A DNA stretch of 64,000 bases from Flavobacterium sp. AED. Lineage in GTDB: Bacteria; Bacteroidota; Bacteroidia; Flavobacteriales; Flavobacteriaceae. The translations under genes were made by a program, and so were the position numbers. The notes beneath the pieces are model-generated. The model was not told where the DNA came from. It saw only the letters and a list, made by a program, of their open reading frames with translations, and did no database searches. This document shows positions 46,126 to 55,300 of this stretch, piece after piece (position 1 is the first letter of the stretch; each line of letters opens with the position of its first letter). The DNA is taken from contig NZ_JSYM01000001.1 of assembly GCF_000812945.1 (NCBI RefSeq), forward strand, positions 1-64,000, written 5' to 3'.

Positions 46126-46230
46126 AAATCCAGTTGTTAATTATTAGGATGAGTAAAGATACTTTTTGATTATTTAAATTTTAAACTTATTGTTAAATAA
46201 AGTTGCTTTGTGATTACTGTAAGGCATAAA

Positions 46231-46261
46231 AAAAAGTGCCTTCATTACTGAAGGCACTTTT
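46231..46261 (-). terminator. Terminator of the GSII gene
   Basis: AAAAGTGCCTTC, loop ATTACT, GAAGGCACTTTT; on the minus strand it is followed by a T-run. Confidence 0.85.
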
Positions 46262-46281
46262 AAGTATAAATTAGCTAAGGT

Positions 46282-47295
46282 TTACAATACTGATTTTACA
46301 GTTTTTATAATTCTTGCAGCAATTTTGTATGGATCACCATTAGATGCTGGTCTTCTGTCTTCTAAATATCCTTTCCAACCATGTTGAACAGTATATAAAG
46401 GAATTCTGATTGAAGCTCCTCTATCAGATACTCCGTAAGAGAAATCGTGGATAGAAGCTGTTTCATGTTTACCAGTTAAACGTTGTTCGTTGTAAGCTCC
46501 GTAAACCGCAATGTGTTCTTCAACAACTGGACGGAAAGCTTCACATATTTTGTCATAAATTGCTTTATCTCCACATGTTCTAAGAACTTCGTTAGAGAAG
46601 TTAGCGTGCATACCTGAACCATTCCAGTCAGTATCACCTAATGGTTTTGGGTGGTATTCAATATAGTAACCGTATTTTTCAGTCAAACGATCTAATAAAT
46701 ATCTAGCAACCCAGATTTCATCACCTGCTTTTTTAGCTCCTTTTGCGAATAATTGAAATTCCCATTGGCCACAAGCAACTTCTTGATTGATACCTTCAAA
46801 GTTAAGTCCGGCTGCGATACATAAATCTGCATGCTCTTCTACTAAACCTCTTCCGTGTGTGTTTTTTCCACCTACTGAACAGTAGTACATACCTTGTGGG
46901 GCAGGGTAACCACCTATTGGAAATCCTAAAGGCAATAAAGTTTTAGTATCCATGATAAAATATTCTTGTTCGAAACCGAACCAGAAATCACCATCATCAT
47001 CAATAGTAGATCTACCATTAGATGGATGTGGTTTTCCATCAGCAAACATCACTTCGGTCATTACCAAGTATCCATTAATACGAGTTGGATCTGGGTAGAT
47101 CGCAACAGGAACTAATAAACAGTCAGATGAACCACCTTCGGCTTGTCTTGTTGAAGAACCATCAAAAGACCAGTTTCCTATTTCAGCTAACGTTCCTTGA
47201 AAATTTTCGTGTTCTTCTACTTTAGTTTTACTTCTAAGATTTTGTGTTGGTTCGTATCCGTCTAACCAAAGGTATTCTAATTTTATTTTAGCCAT
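46282..47295 (-). CDS. Glutamine synthetase type II
   Basis: 337 residues, the short eukaryote-like GSII form. 'IGNWSFDGSSTRQAEGGSSDCLLVPVAIYPDP', 'FWFGFEQEYFIMD', 'GINQEVACGQWEFQL', 'NGSGMHANFSN' and 'RGASIRIPL' carry the metal, ammonia and ATP site residues. It makes glutamine from glutamate, ammonia and ATP. It faces the GSIII gene across a 375-base divergent promoter region, so the pair may be jointly controlled by nitrogen. Confidence 0.95.
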   Translation of the reverse strand: MAKIKLEYLWLDGYEPTQNLRSKTKVEEHENFQGTLAEIGNWSFDGSSTRQAEGGSSDCLLVPVAIYPDPTRINGYLVMTEVMFADGKPHPSNGRSTIDDDGDFWFGFEQEYFIMDTKTLLPLGFPIGGYPAPQGMYYCSVGGKNTHGRGLVEEHADLCIAAGLNFEGINQEVACGQWEFQLFAKGAKKAGDEIWVARYLLDRLTEKYGYYIEYHPKPLGDTDWNGSGMHANFSNEVLRTCGDKAIYDKICEAFRPVVEEHIAVYGAYNEQRLTGKHETASIHDFSYGVSDRGASIRIPLYTVQHGWKGYLEDRRPASNGDPYKIAARIIKTVKSVL

Positions 47296-47335
47296 AATAA
47301 TATAAATTTATTTTCTTTTTGATAATTTTCTTGTG

Positions 47336-47343
47336 CAAATATA
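47336..47343 (-). promoter_or_regulatory. -7 promoter box of the GSII gene
   Basis: The minus strand reads TATATTTG (TAnnTTTG), 41 bases before the ATG. No clear -33 element at canonical spacing. Confidence 0.6.
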
Positions 47344-47621
47344 AATTAATTTGTCAATCTCGTAAAATCAGGGGGTAATTTTTATTTAACGAGGTATAAT
47401 TTTTAGCATTACTGCATTTTTTGAGGGGTATAATTAAAAAAATGTAATTTTAGTTGGGTATAAAAATTAAATTCATAATGCAGATTTTTTAGTCATTATT
47501 AAATAGTTAAGATTTTTATTACTTCAGATGTAAAAAGAGCTACTTTTTTTAATTTTAATTTCTATCTTAAAAAGAAAGTTAAGATATGTTAATGAGAGGA
47601 TTAAATATTACTGGAATGAAT

Positions 47622-47629
47622 TATATTTG
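47622..47629 (+). promoter_or_regulatory. -7 promoter box of the GSIII gene
   Basis: TATATTTG, identical to the box of the divergent GSII gene, 42 bases before the ATG. Between the two boxes (47344-47621) is AT-rich DNA with no further feature I can support. Confidence 0.6.
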
Positions 47630-47670
47630 TATGTGTTTTAAATTACGATTAATATTTTAAATTTATAATT

Positions 47671-49860
47671 ATGTCATCAATTCGTTTTCAAGCATTAAGG
47701 GAAGCTTCCAATAGAAAACCTGTTCATTTTGAAGAAATAGACAGAAAATCAATTATTTATGGTTCTAATGTGTTTAATGATAAAGCGATGAAGCAATATT
47801 TGACTTCAGATGCTTTCAAAGCAGTTCAAGGAGCTATTCAACACGGAACTAAAATAGACAGAAAACTAGCGGATTATATCGCAATGGGAATGAAAGAGTG
47901 GGCCTTGTCAAAAGGAGTAACCCATTATACACACTGGTTTCAGCCACTTACAGGAACCACTGCTGAAAAACATGATGCTTTTTTTGAAACATCTTATGAC
48001 GGTAGCGATCCAGTTGAAAAATTTGGTGGAGCACAATTAGTACAACAAGAACCAGATGCATCCAGCTTTCCAAATGGAGGAATCAGGAACACATTTGAAG
48101 CAAGGGGATATACAGCTTGGGACCCAACTTCTCCAGCATTTATTTTTGGAACTACATTATGTATTCCTACTGTTTTTATTTCCTATACAGGAGAAGCATT
48201 AGATAATAAAATTCCATTATTGAGAGCTTTATCAGCTATGGATGAAGCTGCTACGGAAGTATGTAAGTATTTTGACAAGAATGTAAAGAAAGTTACTGCG
48301 ACCTTAGGTTGGGAGCAAGAATATTTCTTAATTGATAAATCTTTAGCAAATTCTCGTCCTGATTTAGTGATGACAGGAAGAACTTTGCTAGGACATACCT
48401 CTGCAAAAGGACAACAGCTTGATGACCATTATTTTGGTTCTATTCCAACTCGTGCATTAACGTACATGAGAGATTTAGAACAAGAATGTATGTTGTTAGG
48501 AATTCCGGTTAAAACACGTCATAATGAAGTGGCTCCAAATCAATTTGAGTTGGCCCCTATTTTTGAAGAGACTAACTTAGCTGTTGACCACAACTGTTTA
48601 TTAATGGATGTAATGCAAAAAGTGGCTGAACGTCATGATTTGAAAGTGTTATTCCATGAAAAACCGTTCAAAGGAGTTAATGGTTCCGGAAAACACAACA
48701 ACTGGTCACTGGCAACTGATACCGGAGTCAACTTGTTAAGCCCGAGTAAAACGCCAATGAGCAATTTACAGTTTTTGACTTTCTTTATCAATACTATTAA
48801 AGCGGTAAATGACTATGAATCATTATTAAGAGGTGCAATTGCAACGGCAAGTAATGACCATAGATTAGGTGCCAATGAAGCGCCGCCAGCGATTATCTCT
48901 GTATTTATTGGAGAGCAATTGACTAAAGTTTTAGCTGAATTAGAAGGGGTGACTACCGGGAAATTGTCTCCAGAAGAGAAAACAGATTTAAAATTAAATG
49001 TTGTTGGTAAAATTCCAGATGTGCTTTTGGATAATACGGATAGAAACAGAACCTCACCATTTGCTTTTACAGGAAATAAATTTGAGTTCAGAGCAGTAGG
49101 ATCCTCTGCAAACTGTGCTAATGCAATGACCACTTTGAATACTATTGTTGCAAAACAATTGAAAGATTTCAAAATAGAAGTAGATGCTTTGATTGAATCT
49201 AAAGACATGAAGAAAGACGATGCCATCTTCAATGTTTTGAGAGAGTATATTAAAGTTTCCAAAAAAATTCTTTTCGAAGGAGATGGTTATAGTGATGAAT
49301 GGGAAATAGAAGCAGGGAAAAGAGGTTTAAGCAACTTTAAAACTACTCCTGAAGCATTGAAAGCGAGAGCTTCTAAACAAGCTTTGGATTTGTTTTCTGA
49401 AATGGGGATTATGAACCATATTGAAGTGGAAGCGCGTTACGAAATTGAATTGGAGGAGTACACTAAGAAAATTCAAATTGAAGGCAGAGTTTTAGGTGAT
49501 ATTTCCACAAATCACGTTATTCCTACTGCAATTCGTTATCAAAATACTTTGATTGAAAATGTTAAAGGTTTGAAAGATATTTTTGGAACTGAGTTTGAAA
49601 CAATCGCCAAAGAGCAAATTGTATTGATCAAAGATATTTCAAAACATATTGAAGGAATCAATTCAAAAGTAGCTGAAATGACTAACGAAAGAAAGAAAGC
49701 TAACGTAATGACTGATGCTCAAGAAATGGCTGAAGCCTATTGTAATAATGTAAAGCCTTATTTTGAAGTGATCCGTGAACATTGTGATAAACTGGAGTTG
49801 TTGGTAGACAATGAACTTTGGACATTGACTAAATATAGAGAATTGTTGTTTACAAAATAA
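47671..49860 (+). CDS. glnN: Glutamine synthetase type III
   Basis: 729 residues, the normal GSIII length, widespread in Bacteroidetes. 'THYTHWFQPLTGTTAEKHDAF' and 'GGIRNTFEARGYTAWDPTSPAF' are GSIII hallmarks; 'LGWEQEYFLIDK', 'EVAPNQFELAPIFEETNLAVDHN', 'NGSGKHNNWSL' and 'EFRAVGSSANCA' form the active site. Same reaction as the divergent GSII. A clear terminator follows. Confidence 0.97.
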   Translation: MSSIRFQALREASNRKPVHFEEIDRKSIIYGSNVFNDKAMKQYLTSDAFKAVQGAIQHGTKIDRKLADYIAMGMKEWALSKGVTHYTHWFQPLTGTTAEKHDAFFETSYDGSDPVEKFGGAQLVQQEPDASSFPNGGIRNTFEARGYTAWDPTSPAFIFGTTLCIPTVFISYTGEALDNKIPLLRALSAMDEAATEVCKYFDKNVKKVTATLGWEQEYFLIDKSLANSRPDLVMTGRTLLGHTSAKGQQLDDHYFGSIPTRALTYMRDLEQECMLLGIPVKTRHNEVAPNQFELAPIFEETNLAVDHNCLLMDVMQKVAERHDLKVLFHEKPFKGVNGSGKHNNWSLATDTGVNLLSPSKTPMSNLQFLTFFINTIKAVNDYESLLRGAIATASNDHRLGANEAPPAIISVFIGEQLTKVLAELEGVTTGKLSPEEKTDLKLNVVGKIPDVLLDNTDRNRTSPFAFTGNKFEFRAVGSSANCANAMTTLNTIVAKQLKDFKIEVDALIESKDMKKDDAIFNVLREYIKVSKKILFEGDGYSDEWEIEAGKRGLSNFKTTPEALKARASKQALDLFSEMGIMNHIEVEARYEIELEEYTKKIQIEGRVLGDISTNHVIPTAIRYQNTLIENVKGLKDIFGTEFETIAKEQIVLIKDISKHIEGINSKVAEMTNERKKANVMTDAQEMAEAYCNNVKPYFEVIREHCDKLELLVDNELWTLTKYRELLFTK

Positions 49861-49878
49861 TAACAAACACTATTTCAT

Positions 49879-49911
49879 AAAAATGCCTGTCAGTTATGAC
49901 AGGCATTTTTT
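49879..49911 (+). terminator. Terminator of the GSIII gene
   Basis: AAAAATGCCTGTCA, loop GTTA, TGACAGGCATTTTTT. Confidence 0.88.
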
Positions 49912-49993
49912 ATGGTTTAATTATAAAGATTTTTAGCTTGGATTTATAAAGCAAATAGTCATTTAAGCGTCTAATTGCTGTTTGATTTTTCCG

Positions 49994-50362
49994 TTATTTC
50001 ATGGAGTGAAATGCTACTTTGTTTCCTTCAGTGTCCGTAAAGTGTGCCATAAAACCATTGGGTCCTATTGATGTTTTAGGTAAAATGATTTTTCCGCCTG
50101 CCGCTTCAATCTTTGCAAGAGGAATACTCAAATCTTCACCACCGTTGAGGTAAACTAAAGTGCCTTTGTCAGCTGGTTGATACGCTGCATTTTCCACTAA
50201 ACTACCTCCAATTCCATGTTCCAAGTCTGCCGGGAAGAAAGCTGATTTCATGCCCATGGCTTCCATTGGCTGCATTTTTGTGCCTAAAACTGTTTCGTAA
50301 AAGGCTTGTGCTCTGTTCAAATTTTTTACTGGAATTTCAAACCAGTTAATTGCATTTTTCAT
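49994..50362 (-). CDS. Short VOC family protein
   Basis: 122 residues: 'AINWFEIPVKNLNRAQAFYETVLGTKM' at the start and 'GFMAHFTDTEGNKVAFHSMK' at the end, a single-unit glyoxalase fold that probably dimerises. Related to small VOC proteins of unknown substrate. Independent of the GS genes. Confidence 0.87.
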   Translation of the reverse strand: MKNAINWFEIPVKNLNRAQAFYETVLGTKMQPMEAMGMKSAFFPADLEHGIGGSLVENAAYQPADKGTLVYLNGGEDLSIPLAKIEAAGGKIILPKTSIGPNGFMAHFTDTEGNKVAFHSMK

Positions 50363-50505
50363 CTTATTTAGTTTTTTTGTTTAAAGTATTGAATTACTCT
50401 TTTTAAGATTTTGTTTTGTGGTTAAATTCTAAATACAGATTTTAAGTTTAGTTTTTTTGCTTGTTGTTTTTTATTTCCATTGTTGCAGTTTAAGGTCGTT
50501 CCAGA

Positions 50506-50787
50506 CTAAACCGTTTGTTCTGCAGTTGTTGGGTCAATGGTAGCAAATACTTGACTTATCGAATTTGCTGGAAATCCGCCTGACTTCGCATGTTCCCGAA
50601 TCATATCCTCGTTAGGAGCGATATACGTACAATAGATTTTGTCAGCAGTTACTTGGCTGTTGACCCATTGAATTTGGGGTCCCATTTTGCCCAGTACTCC
50701 ACAAGAAGTTTGTGAAATGGTTCTTAACTGATCTTCAGTAAGTTTACCCGCACCGGGAATTTCTCTTTCAATTACATATTTAGGCAT
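50506..50787 (-). CDS. DUF4242 protein
   Basis: 93 residues: 'MPKYVIEREIPGAGKLTEDQL' then 'IQWVNSQVTADKIYCTYIAPNEDMIREHAKSGGFP'. This is the DUF4242 (SCO4226-type nickel-binding ferredoxin-fold) family. Cytoplasmic. The 400 bases up to purM (50788-51186) hold only the purM promoter. Confidence 0.88.
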   Translation of the reverse strand: MPKYVIEREIPGAGKLTEDQLRTISQTSCGVLGKMGPQIQWVNSQVTADKIYCTYIAPNEDMIREHAKSGGFPANSISQVFATIDPTTAEQTV

Positions 50788-51133
50788 GATGTTGTGGTTT
50801 TTAGTTCCCTACTCTTATGGCTTTTCGGTACGGCCCCGTTTTTTTATGTGGTCGCTGGTTTCCACTTTTTTTTGGTTTATTTCTAGGTTTTGAATTTCTT
50901 AAACTTTTAAAGGGTTTTTGCTGTAATTTTAATTAAAATCAATACAAATCTAGTACGATGTTCATTATAATAAACTGTATTTGTTTATAGATTATTTTTT
51001 GCATTTGATTTGTAAAGTCCTAGTAAACAAAATAGTATGACAAATTTAATGAAATAAATTCACATTCGGTTTATAGATTATAGATTTAACGAAACACTTG
51101 AAAACCCGATAGGCAAAACCCAAAAAAAATAAT

Positions 51134-51141
51134 TATCTTTG
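51134..51141 (+). promoter_or_regulatory. -7 promoter box of purM
   Basis: TATCTTTG fits TAnnTTTG, 45 bases before the ATG. Confidence 0.55.
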
Positions 51142-51186
51142 CCGCAAAACACATCTGCCTAAAAGCAGGTTACACAACTAGACTAC

Positions 51187-52365
51187 ATGAGTTCAGATAC
51201 TTCAAAAAGATATGCGCTTCGCGGTGTTTCGGCATCCAAAGAAGATGTGCATAACGCCATAAAAAACATCGATAAAGGATTATTTCCTCAAGCATTTTGT
51301 AAAATTGTCCCAGATTATTTAACCCAAGACGAAGACTATTGCCTGATTATGCATGCGGACGGAGCGGGAACTAAATCTTCTCTGGCGTATATGTATTGGA
51401 AAGAAACAGGAGATATTTCTGTTTGGAAAGGTATTGCCCAAGATGCATTGATTATGAATATCGATGATTTATTGTGTGTAGGAGCAACGGATAATATTTT
51501 ACTTTCTTCCACCATTGGAAGAAATAAAAATCTTATTCCTGCCGAAGTAATTTCTGCAATTATCAATGGAACCGAAGAGTTAATCAAAGAACTGGATTCT
51601 TTTGGCGTAACCATTCATTCCACAGGAGGTGAAACGGCAGACGTAGGTGATATCGTTCGAACTATTATTGTAGATTCTACCGTAACGGCTCGTATGAAAC
51701 GTTCTAAAGTAATTGACAATGCTAATATTAAAGCAGGTGACGTAATTGTAGGTATGGCTTCTTTTGGTCAGGCTACTTACGAAAAAAGCTATAATGGCGG
51801 AATGGGAAGCAATGGATTAACATCGGCGCGTCATGATGTTTTCGGGAAATATTTGGCAACCAAATATCCGGAGAGTTTCGATGCTGCAGTTCCTGAAGAA
51901 CTAATTTATTCCGGACAAGTAAATCTTACTGATTCAGTTGAGAATTCGCCAATCGATGCAGGTCAATTAGTGCTTTCGCCAACCAGAACCTATGCGCCTA
52001 TTATCAAGAAAATTTTAGACCAATATACTGCTGATGAAATTCACGGAATGGTGCATTGCAGTGGAGGAGCGCAAACCAAAATTTTACATTTTGTACAAAA
52101 TCTACACATTATAAAAGACAATTTATTTCCGGTTCCCCCATTATTTCAGTTGATACAAGAACAATCCAAAACCGATTGGAAAGAAATGTATCAAGTATTC
52201 AATTGTGGACACCGCATGGAAGTATATGTTCCGGAAGCCATTGCCCAAGACATTATCGCGATTTCAAAATCGTTTAATGTCGATGCACAAATTGTAGGTA
52301 GAGTGGAAGCAGCCGATGCTAAAAAACTGACTATTACCAGCGAATACGGAACTTTCGAATATTAA
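51187..52365 (+). CDS. purM: Phosphoribosylformylglycinamidine cyclo-ligase (AIR synthase)
   Basis: 392 residues, longer than the usual 345 but normal for the Bacteroidetes form. 'LIMHADGAGTKSSLAYMYWKETGD', 'QDALIMNIDDLLCVGA', 'STGGETADVGDIVRTIIVDSTV' and 'GMVHCSGGAQTKILHF' match the AIR synthase ATP/FGAM site. It forms the imidazole ring of AIR in purine synthesis. A palindromic repeat follows, then a small conserved gene. Confidence 0.93.
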   Translation: MSSDTSKRYALRGVSASKEDVHNAIKNIDKGLFPQAFCKIVPDYLTQDEDYCLIMHADGAGTKSSLAYMYWKETGDISVWKGIAQDALIMNIDDLLCVGATDNILLSSTIGRNKNLIPAEVISAIINGTEELIKELDSFGVTIHSTGGETADVGDIVRTIIVDSTVTARMKRSKVIDNANIKAGDVIVGMASFGQATYEKSYNGGMGSNGLTSARHDVFGKYLATKYPESFDAAVPEELIYSGQVNLTDSVENSPIDAGQLVLSPTRTYAPIIKKILDQYTADEIHGMVHCSGGAQTKILHFVQNLHIIKDNLFPVPPLFQLIQEQSKTDWKEMYQVFNCGHRMEVYVPEAIAQDIIAISKSFNVDAQIVGRVEAADAKKLTITSEYGTFEY

Positions 52366-52373
52366 TTTTTCTA

Positions 52374-52478
52374 GGAGCTAATCCCGCTATCCGTTACAAT
52401 CTTTCTAGTCCTGAACTTGTTTCAGGATCCTGAAACAAGTTCAGGACTAGAAAGGATTTCCACTGCTATCGGGGCTAA
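52374..52478. repeat. Palindromic repeat with conserved ends and variable stem, copy C
   Basis: GGAGCTAATCCCGCTATCCG, then a perfect 54-bp palindrome without loop (52401-52454), then GATTTCCACTGCTATCGGGG and CTAA. The ends match copies A, B and D, the stem does not. Confidence 0.8.
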
Positions 52479-52507
52479 CCAATCAGGAAACTTTCGGATT
52501 ATTAAAA

Positions 52508-52537
52508 AAATCTGTGTTAATCTGTGTAATCTGTGGC
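52508..52537. repeat. AATCTGTG direct repeats
   Basis: Three consecutive units (AATCTGTGTT, AATCTGTGT, AATCTGTGGC) of the family seen as inverted repeats at 4437-4502 and 11200-11265. It lies just in front of the ribosome site of the next gene. Confidence 0.5.
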
Positions 52538-52551
52538 AAAAAAATAAAATT

Positions 52552-52908
52552 ATGTACGAACTACTTTTTTGGCAATATCAGGACGGAATTTATTTAAACC
52601 ATCATTTGGTTTACGAAGCTTTGGTCGAACAACAAGAAGTAACGGGTCTTGAAGAACTACCTGTAACTGTCATCCTCAATAGGATCAATAAGCTGTTCTC
52701 TCAATGGGAAAAAGTAGATGACAACAGTTGGAAAAATAATAAAGGGAAAGGCGCTTTTCAAATAAAAACCACTCCTCAAAGCATTCAAATTGATTGCTAC
52801 GGCACCGAAGGGAAAATCATGAATCAATTGGTAGACGCATTGGCGGAGTTCAATTGTCCACTGTACGATCCTCAAGTTCCAGAGCGTTACGATGAAATGA
52901 GTGAGTAG
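52552..52908 (+). CDS. Conserved small protein of unknown function
   Basis: 118 residues from the ATG at 52552; upstream in-frame sequence is only repeat DNA. 'MYELLFWQYQDGIYLNHHLV' and 'ALVEQQEVTGLEELPVTVILNRI' begin the protein and 'CPLYDPQVPERYDE' ends it. I recall it as a hypothetical protein next to purM in flavobacteria; no function is known. Confidence 0.8.
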   Translation: MYELLFWQYQDGIYLNHHLVYEALVEQQEVTGLEELPVTVILNRINKLFSQWEKVDDNSWKNNKGKGAFQIKTTPQSIQIDCYGTEGKIMNQLVDALAEFNCPLYDPQVPERYDEMSE

Positions 52909-52916
52909 CATTTTTA

Positions 52917-53060
52917 GAAGCTAATCCAGCTAACCGTTTCAAGTCCGCGCATAAAACACTATTTTTCTAAGTCATAAAAGGAGCTTCCGTTGGTCGCTCT
53001 TTTATAACAAGAAAAATTGGTGTTTTATACTGTGGGCTTTTCACTTTCATCTGGGCTAAG
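52917..53060. repeat. Palindromic repeat with conserved ends and variable stem, copy D
   Basis: GAAGCTAATCCAGCTAACCG, then a long imperfect stem (ATAAAACAC...GTGTTTTAT outside, AAAAGGAGC...GCTCTTTT inside, 52951-53029), then GTGGGCTTTTCACTTTCATC and TGGGCTAAG. The most diverged copy. Confidence 0.65.
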
Positions 53061-53211
53061 ACATCCACGATTATTTATTGAATTCGAAAGAGGCCAACTT
53101 AAATGAACTTATATCTTTTATATGTTTAAAAAATTGTACTAAATGTTTTAGATTTATCTATACTCATAATTGGTATTGTCTTTTTTTTATAAATTAGCCC
53201 AAAAAAGAATC

Positions 53212-53814
53212 ATGTCTATTTCCCAATTCCCTCAAAATACAATCCTCGAAGACGAATCAATTTTACTACGTCCTTTACTGGAAACGGATGTCGAAAATTT
53301 ATTGGAAATATCCCTAAACGAACCTGAAACCTGGGAATATTCTTTAGTACGTGCAAACGGTAAAGAAAATCTGGAAAACTACATCAAACTAGCCTTAAAA
53401 GCCAAAGAAAATAAAACCGAATTCCCCTTTATAGTTTTCGATAAAAAGTCAGGAAAATACGCTGGAAGCACCCGTTTTTACGATATCAATTTGGAGTTCA
53501 AAACCTTGCAGTTGGGCTATACTTGGTACGGAAAAGATTTTCGTGGAACCGGACTCAACAAACGCTGTAAATTTTTGCTGTTGCAATTTGCTTTCGAAAC
53601 CCTTGGAATGGAACGCGTAGAATTTCGCGCAGACAATAACAACCAGCGAAGTATTGCTGCCATGAAAAGCATTGGTTGTACAGTAGAAGGCGTTATGCGA
53701 AATCATATGCCCACTTTAGGGAGTGCTATTCGTAGAGACAGTATTATTTTGAGTATTCTCAGCAATGAGTGGTTCGCTAGCGTGAAAGAAAACTTAAAGA
53801 AAAAAATAGAGTAA
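53212..53814 (+). CDS. GNAT family N-acetyltransferase
   Basis: 200 residues from the ATG at 53212 (an upstream in-frame start would translate an A/T-rich leader). The RimJ-like pattern is clear: 'ILLRPLLETDVENLLEISL', 'TRFYDINLEFKTLQLGYTWY', the acetyl-CoA loop 'FRGTGLNKRCKFLLL' and 'VEFRADNNNQRSIAAMKSIG'. It probably acetylates the N-terminus of a protein or a small molecule. Confidence 0.92.
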   Translation: MSISQFPQNTILEDESILLRPLLETDVENLLEISLNEPETWEYSLVRANGKENLENYIKLALKAKENKTEFPFIVFDKKSGKYAGSTRFYDINLEFKTLQLGYTWYGKDFRGTGLNKRCKFLLLQFAFETLGMERVEFRADNNNQRSIAAMKSIGCTVEGVMRNHMPTLGSAIRRDSIILSILSNEWFASVKENLKKKIE

Positions 53815-53832
53815 AAACTAAAGGTCAGGAAT

Positions 53833-54531
53833 TTAAACACTTGTTTTTTTGGTGTGTTCAATCTTATAGTAATATTTAGATTGCTTTTTACTGGGGTTTT
53901 TAATTTCGTCCATAACGATTAGTACGGAGATGCTAATAATAGAAGAAAAGAAACACCAAACCGAAACGATATAGTCAAGATATAAAATGGTTGTAATGAG
54001 GTAAGAAATCATGATGGTGATACTTAAGAGCCACATTTTTTTGATATCTGAAAATAAAGGAGGAGCAATAGTGGCAATGATATAAAGAAGGTCTCCATAA
54101 CTGCCAAAAATGATTGGATACCTTTGGATATAAGAGATATGACGCCCAATAATTTTAGCTTCAACAGAATACGTGATTAAACAATACCCAAGATACAAAG
54201 CTACTGAGAGGCCAATTACAACCAGAATCCATTGAAAAAGAACATTTTCCTCTTCTTTCTTAAGCTTCAATGATGCAAAAGGAATCCATAAGGGCCAGAC
54301 CACTTGTGCAAAAAACAAAAAGGTGTAGGTGGTGACTTGTTGTAATGGAGCAAAAAACGGTTTGGTTAATGCGAGCCATAAAAAGCCCTCTGCAATTTGT
54401 TGCACACAAAAAATAATCGGAATACCGGCAAAATATATTTGGGAAGGTTTTTGCACTTTTTTTATTGTCGCAACACTTATCGCTGCAAGAACAATACCCG
54501 CCCCAAAACTGGCACTAGCTGAAAAACACAT
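53833..54531 (-). CDS. DUF6629 membrane protein
   Basis: 232 residues with about seven membrane helices. The N-terminus 'MCFSASASFGAGIVLAAISVATI' and 'QIAEGFLWLAL' are characteristic of DUF6629. The C-terminal tail is Lys-rich. Function unknown. Confidence 0.88.
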   Translation of the reverse strand: MCFSASASFGAGIVLAAISVATIKKVQKPSQIYFAGIPIIFCVQQIAEGFLWLALTKPFFAPLQQVTTYTFLFFAQVVWPLWIPFASLKLKKEEENVLFQWILVVIGLSVALYLGYCLITYSVEAKIIGRHISYIQRYPIIFGSYGDLLYIIATIAPPLFSDIKKMWLLSITIMISYLITTILYLDYIVSVWCFFSSIISISVLIVMDEIKNPSKKQSKYYYKIEHTKKTSV

Positions 54532-54634
54532 AGAATTTAGTTTATATGAATTAAGACTTTGGAGATGCCATTAGACATAAAAAATAGACTTTCAACCCTT
54601 AATTCGTGTTGTTAATTTAAGTTTACTTCATTAA

Positions 54635-55300
54635 TTACCACACCCACCAAGGAGCTTGCAGGACTTCGGCATAAACGATTAAATCAAAAATGACATGCGC
54701 TATAATGACTGGCACAATACTTTTTGAATAATTCTTTAAAAAACCAAGTACGACATAAGCACCAAAGGACCAGATAAAAAAGGATACAAGATGTTGTTGT
54801 GGTATCGCTGCCGGCGAAAGAAATAAACAAGCTTTGTAAGATGCATGTGCAAAGGCAGCAAATACCATTGCAAAATCGGTATTGAGCTTACTGATTTGAC
54901 CTTGTATGAAACCACGAAAAACCAATTCTTCAATGATAGCAACGCTTGCTGCCACTACTACAAATGGTCGGATTACCGCAGGTAGAATTGACATTCCCAG
55001 ATTGCCTCTGTAATAAATTGCGGCTATGATACCTAATTCAAGTCCAATAACAATTTGTACCAGCATTTTTAGAGAAAAAAGATTCCTAAATAAAAATCGG
55101 AATGCAACGGCTGGAGAACTGATATCCCTGCTAATAATAAAAGCTACCATTACCAAAGGAATAAAAGCTACGGCTTTCATTGGAAAAGGGTAGGTAATTA
55201 AATAGGCAAACACCATTATTTCAGCACTGCAAACTACTGCATCAAGCACTGCTTTTTTGGTTCGTCTGGGTATCGCTTTTGTTTGTTCTGAATGCTCCAT
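54635..55300 (-). CDS. CPBP family intramembrane metalloprotease
   Basis: 221 residues with six to seven helices. The catalytic EExxxR motif is in 'IIEELVFRGFIQGQIS', followed by 'FAAFAHASYKACLF' (FxxxH) and 'IIAHVIFDLIVY' (HxxxD/N). Members cleave prenylated or membrane proteins or defend against bacteriocins. The start overlaps the last 59 bases of the upstream LRR gene, which suggests translational coupling. Substrate unknown. Confidence 0.9.
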   Translation of the reverse strand: MEHSEQTKAIPRRTKKAVLDAVVCSAEIMVFAYLITYPFPMKAVAFIPLVMVAFIISRDISSPAVAFRFLFRNLFSLKMLVQIVIGLELGIIAAIYYRGNLGMSILPAVIRPFVVVAASVAIIEELVFRGFIQGQISKLNTDFAMVFAAFAHASYKACLFLSPAAIPQQHLVSFFIWSFGAYVVLGFLKNYSKSIVPVIIAHVIFDLIVYAEVLQAPWWVW

